Source: Candidatus Woesearchaeota archaeon
Lineage (GTDB): Archaea > Nanobdellota > Nanobdellia > Woesearchaeales > UBA10200
Reading direction: 5' to 3'
Length of the DNA: 24,677 nt
Assembly: GCA_016180275.1 (NCBI GenBank)
Contig: JACPBN010000087.1
Span: 1-24,677 of the forward strand
The stretch's first letter is position 1; each line of letters starts with the position of its first letter. The notes beneath the pieces are model-generated. The model ran no database searches and was not told where the DNA came from. It was given only the letters and a program-made list of their open reading frames with translations. Made by a program: the position numbers and the translations under genes. Below are positions 23,824 to 24,677 of the stretch, in pieces.

Positions 23824-24677
23824 TTAGGTATTAGCTGCCCATTTAAGCAATCCTGCTTGCTTCTCTTTTTCTTTTGTAAAGTTGCCTTCTATTGCCCGCT
23901 TAACTAATTCTATTGTCTGCCGAAGATATTCAGGCACATTATAATCCTTGCTTAAAGTTAGGGAATAACCTAAATATTTTACAACAGAGCCTTCTGAGAC
24001 AGTGAATATAATTTTACCAGAACATTTCAAGCAAATACCGATTAAAGGAGGCCTGCGATATTTTTCGTTGCAGCTACTGCATCTGAAAGATTGTGTTGAA
24101 AATTTACGCAGATTTCCTTTTATATCCTTCAGAAAATGTTTTTCAATTACCAAACGAGCGACATCATGCTCATCAACAGCTGCGATTTTTTTAGCGATTG
24201 CCATCTGACCAGCTAATTTCTCTTCCATGCTAGGCAAACTTTTGTAGGCAGAGCATTTAACCCCCAGATTTATGCTGCTGACATCATGAGTATAACGAAT
24301 ATTTTCATACTGCTGTTCTGTATTTAAGCGATGCCTTATTTGCTCAATTTTTATTTCAGTGGGCATTTTGTATTCTTCTGCAGCTGTATAAAATTCCAGA
24401 GGATATCTGCTAACCACATCTACACCTAAAGCCTGTTCATCTACTTCACTGGGAATAATAGTAGAAGTCAGAACTAATGGGCTATCCATTGTCTTTGAGC
24501 CTCTTTTATCTGGAAGAAATGACCTTGAAAAATTAAGTAAGCCGTCCATTAACAGCATAATTCCTGCTTCATCGCCATCTGCATCTCTTCTCATTGCTGC
24601 ATGAAATAATGGATGTGCAAGAAATCCTTGTGTCTCTGAAAAGCCGACAATTCTTCCAATTACACCTGCAGATATGT
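23824..24677 (-). CDS. polC: DNA polymerase D large subunit (DP2), C-terminal part, cut by window edge
   Basis: PolD is the replicative polymerase of most non-crenarchaeal archaea; DP2 carries the polymerase site. The reading frame is open to the window end and covers about 283 C-terminal residues of a protein normally over 1,000. FSETQGFLAHPLFHAAMRR is followed by DADGDEAGIMLLMDGLLNFS, with the D-x-D-G-D acids implicated in catalysis in DP2. A zinc site (FRCSSC ... CLKC) and a C-terminal helical end follow. The methionine at 24594 is internal, not the start. No break is seen in this part. An intein, common in DP2 genes, cannot be excluded outside the window. Confidence 0.95.
   Translation of the reverse strand, partial: ISAGVIGRIVGFSETQGFLAHPLFHAAMRRDADGDEAGIMLLMDGLLNFSRSFLPDKRGSKTMDSPLVLTSTIIPSEVDEQALGVDVVSRYPLEFYTAAEEYKMPTEIKIEQIRHRLNTEQQYENIRYTHDVSSINLGVKCSAYKSLPSMEEKLAGQMAIAKKIAAVDEHDVARLVIEKHFLKDIKGNLRKFSTQSFRCSSCNEKYRRPPLIGICLKCSGKIIFTVSEGSVVKYLGYSLTLSKDYNVPEYLRQTIELVKRAIEGNFTKEKEKQAGLLKWAANT

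Noticed and set aside
1..24677. tRNA or rRNA genes
   Set aside because: I looked for T-arm consensus patterns (GGTTCRAAT type) in the gaps between genes and saw none that fold into a cloverleaf.

Overview
The window looks like DPANN-type archaeal DNA, most plausibly a Woesearchaeota or Pacearchaeota relative; the lineage is inferred. It is AT-rich and compact. It encodes archaeal-only information machinery: TBP, TFE, MCM, an RPA32-like protein, FEN1, Hjc, the PolD large subunit, PAN, archaeal tRNA-splicing endonuclease, Trm5 and aIF2beta. Promoters have TATA boxes about 25 nt before short or absent leaders, and many starts have GGTGA-type ribosome-binding sites.

Layout. 1-1000: two short helical proteins of one uncharacterised family, the first apparently truncated. 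1.1-5.9 kb: tbp, an mcm gene interrupted by an intein and then broken by a frameshifting deletion, and an RPA32-like gene. 6-8.1 kb: a SpoIIM-like membrane protein divergent from PAN. 8.3-10.3 kb: a trm5/fen pair. 10.6-13.3 kb: a winged-helix/coiled-coil/AT-hook protein whose end is scrambled by a perfect 70-bp tandem duplication, then an MFS transporter. 13.3-17.3 kb: a LAGLIDADG/HTH protein, then endA, rnz, hjc and tfe. 17.3-20.4 kb: a small membrane protein, a PRC-barrel protein, a Cas4-like nuclease and tyrS. 20.5-24.7 kb: M16 and M24 peptidases, aIF2beta, a DUF424 protein and the 3' part of the PolD large-subunit gene.

The main discovery candidate is a family of about 180-211 nt structured elements present four times in gaps between genes: 10308-10518 (+), 17625-17832 (+), 22590-22769 (-) and 23601-23809 (+). 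Each is closed by a long two-part helix with a 6-7 nt A/T bulge on the 5' side only, followed by an inner helix and conserved loop blocks. The minus-strand copy has a different closing-helix sequence but pairs just as well, so the pairing itself appears to be selected. All G-U wobbles seen are valid only on the assigned strand, and the three plus copies have a TATA-like box 31-33 nt before the main helix. Three of the four are antisense to both flanking genes, which suggests independent RNA genes. I do not recognise the family.

A second regulatory signal is a 13-bp motif, CACTGGACAAACA, placed exactly 9 bp upstream of TATATAAAT before both the LAGLIDADG/HTH gene and the Cas4-like gene. The mcm deletion and the 70-bp duplication are each either recent mutations or assembly errors; the sequence alone cannot decide.
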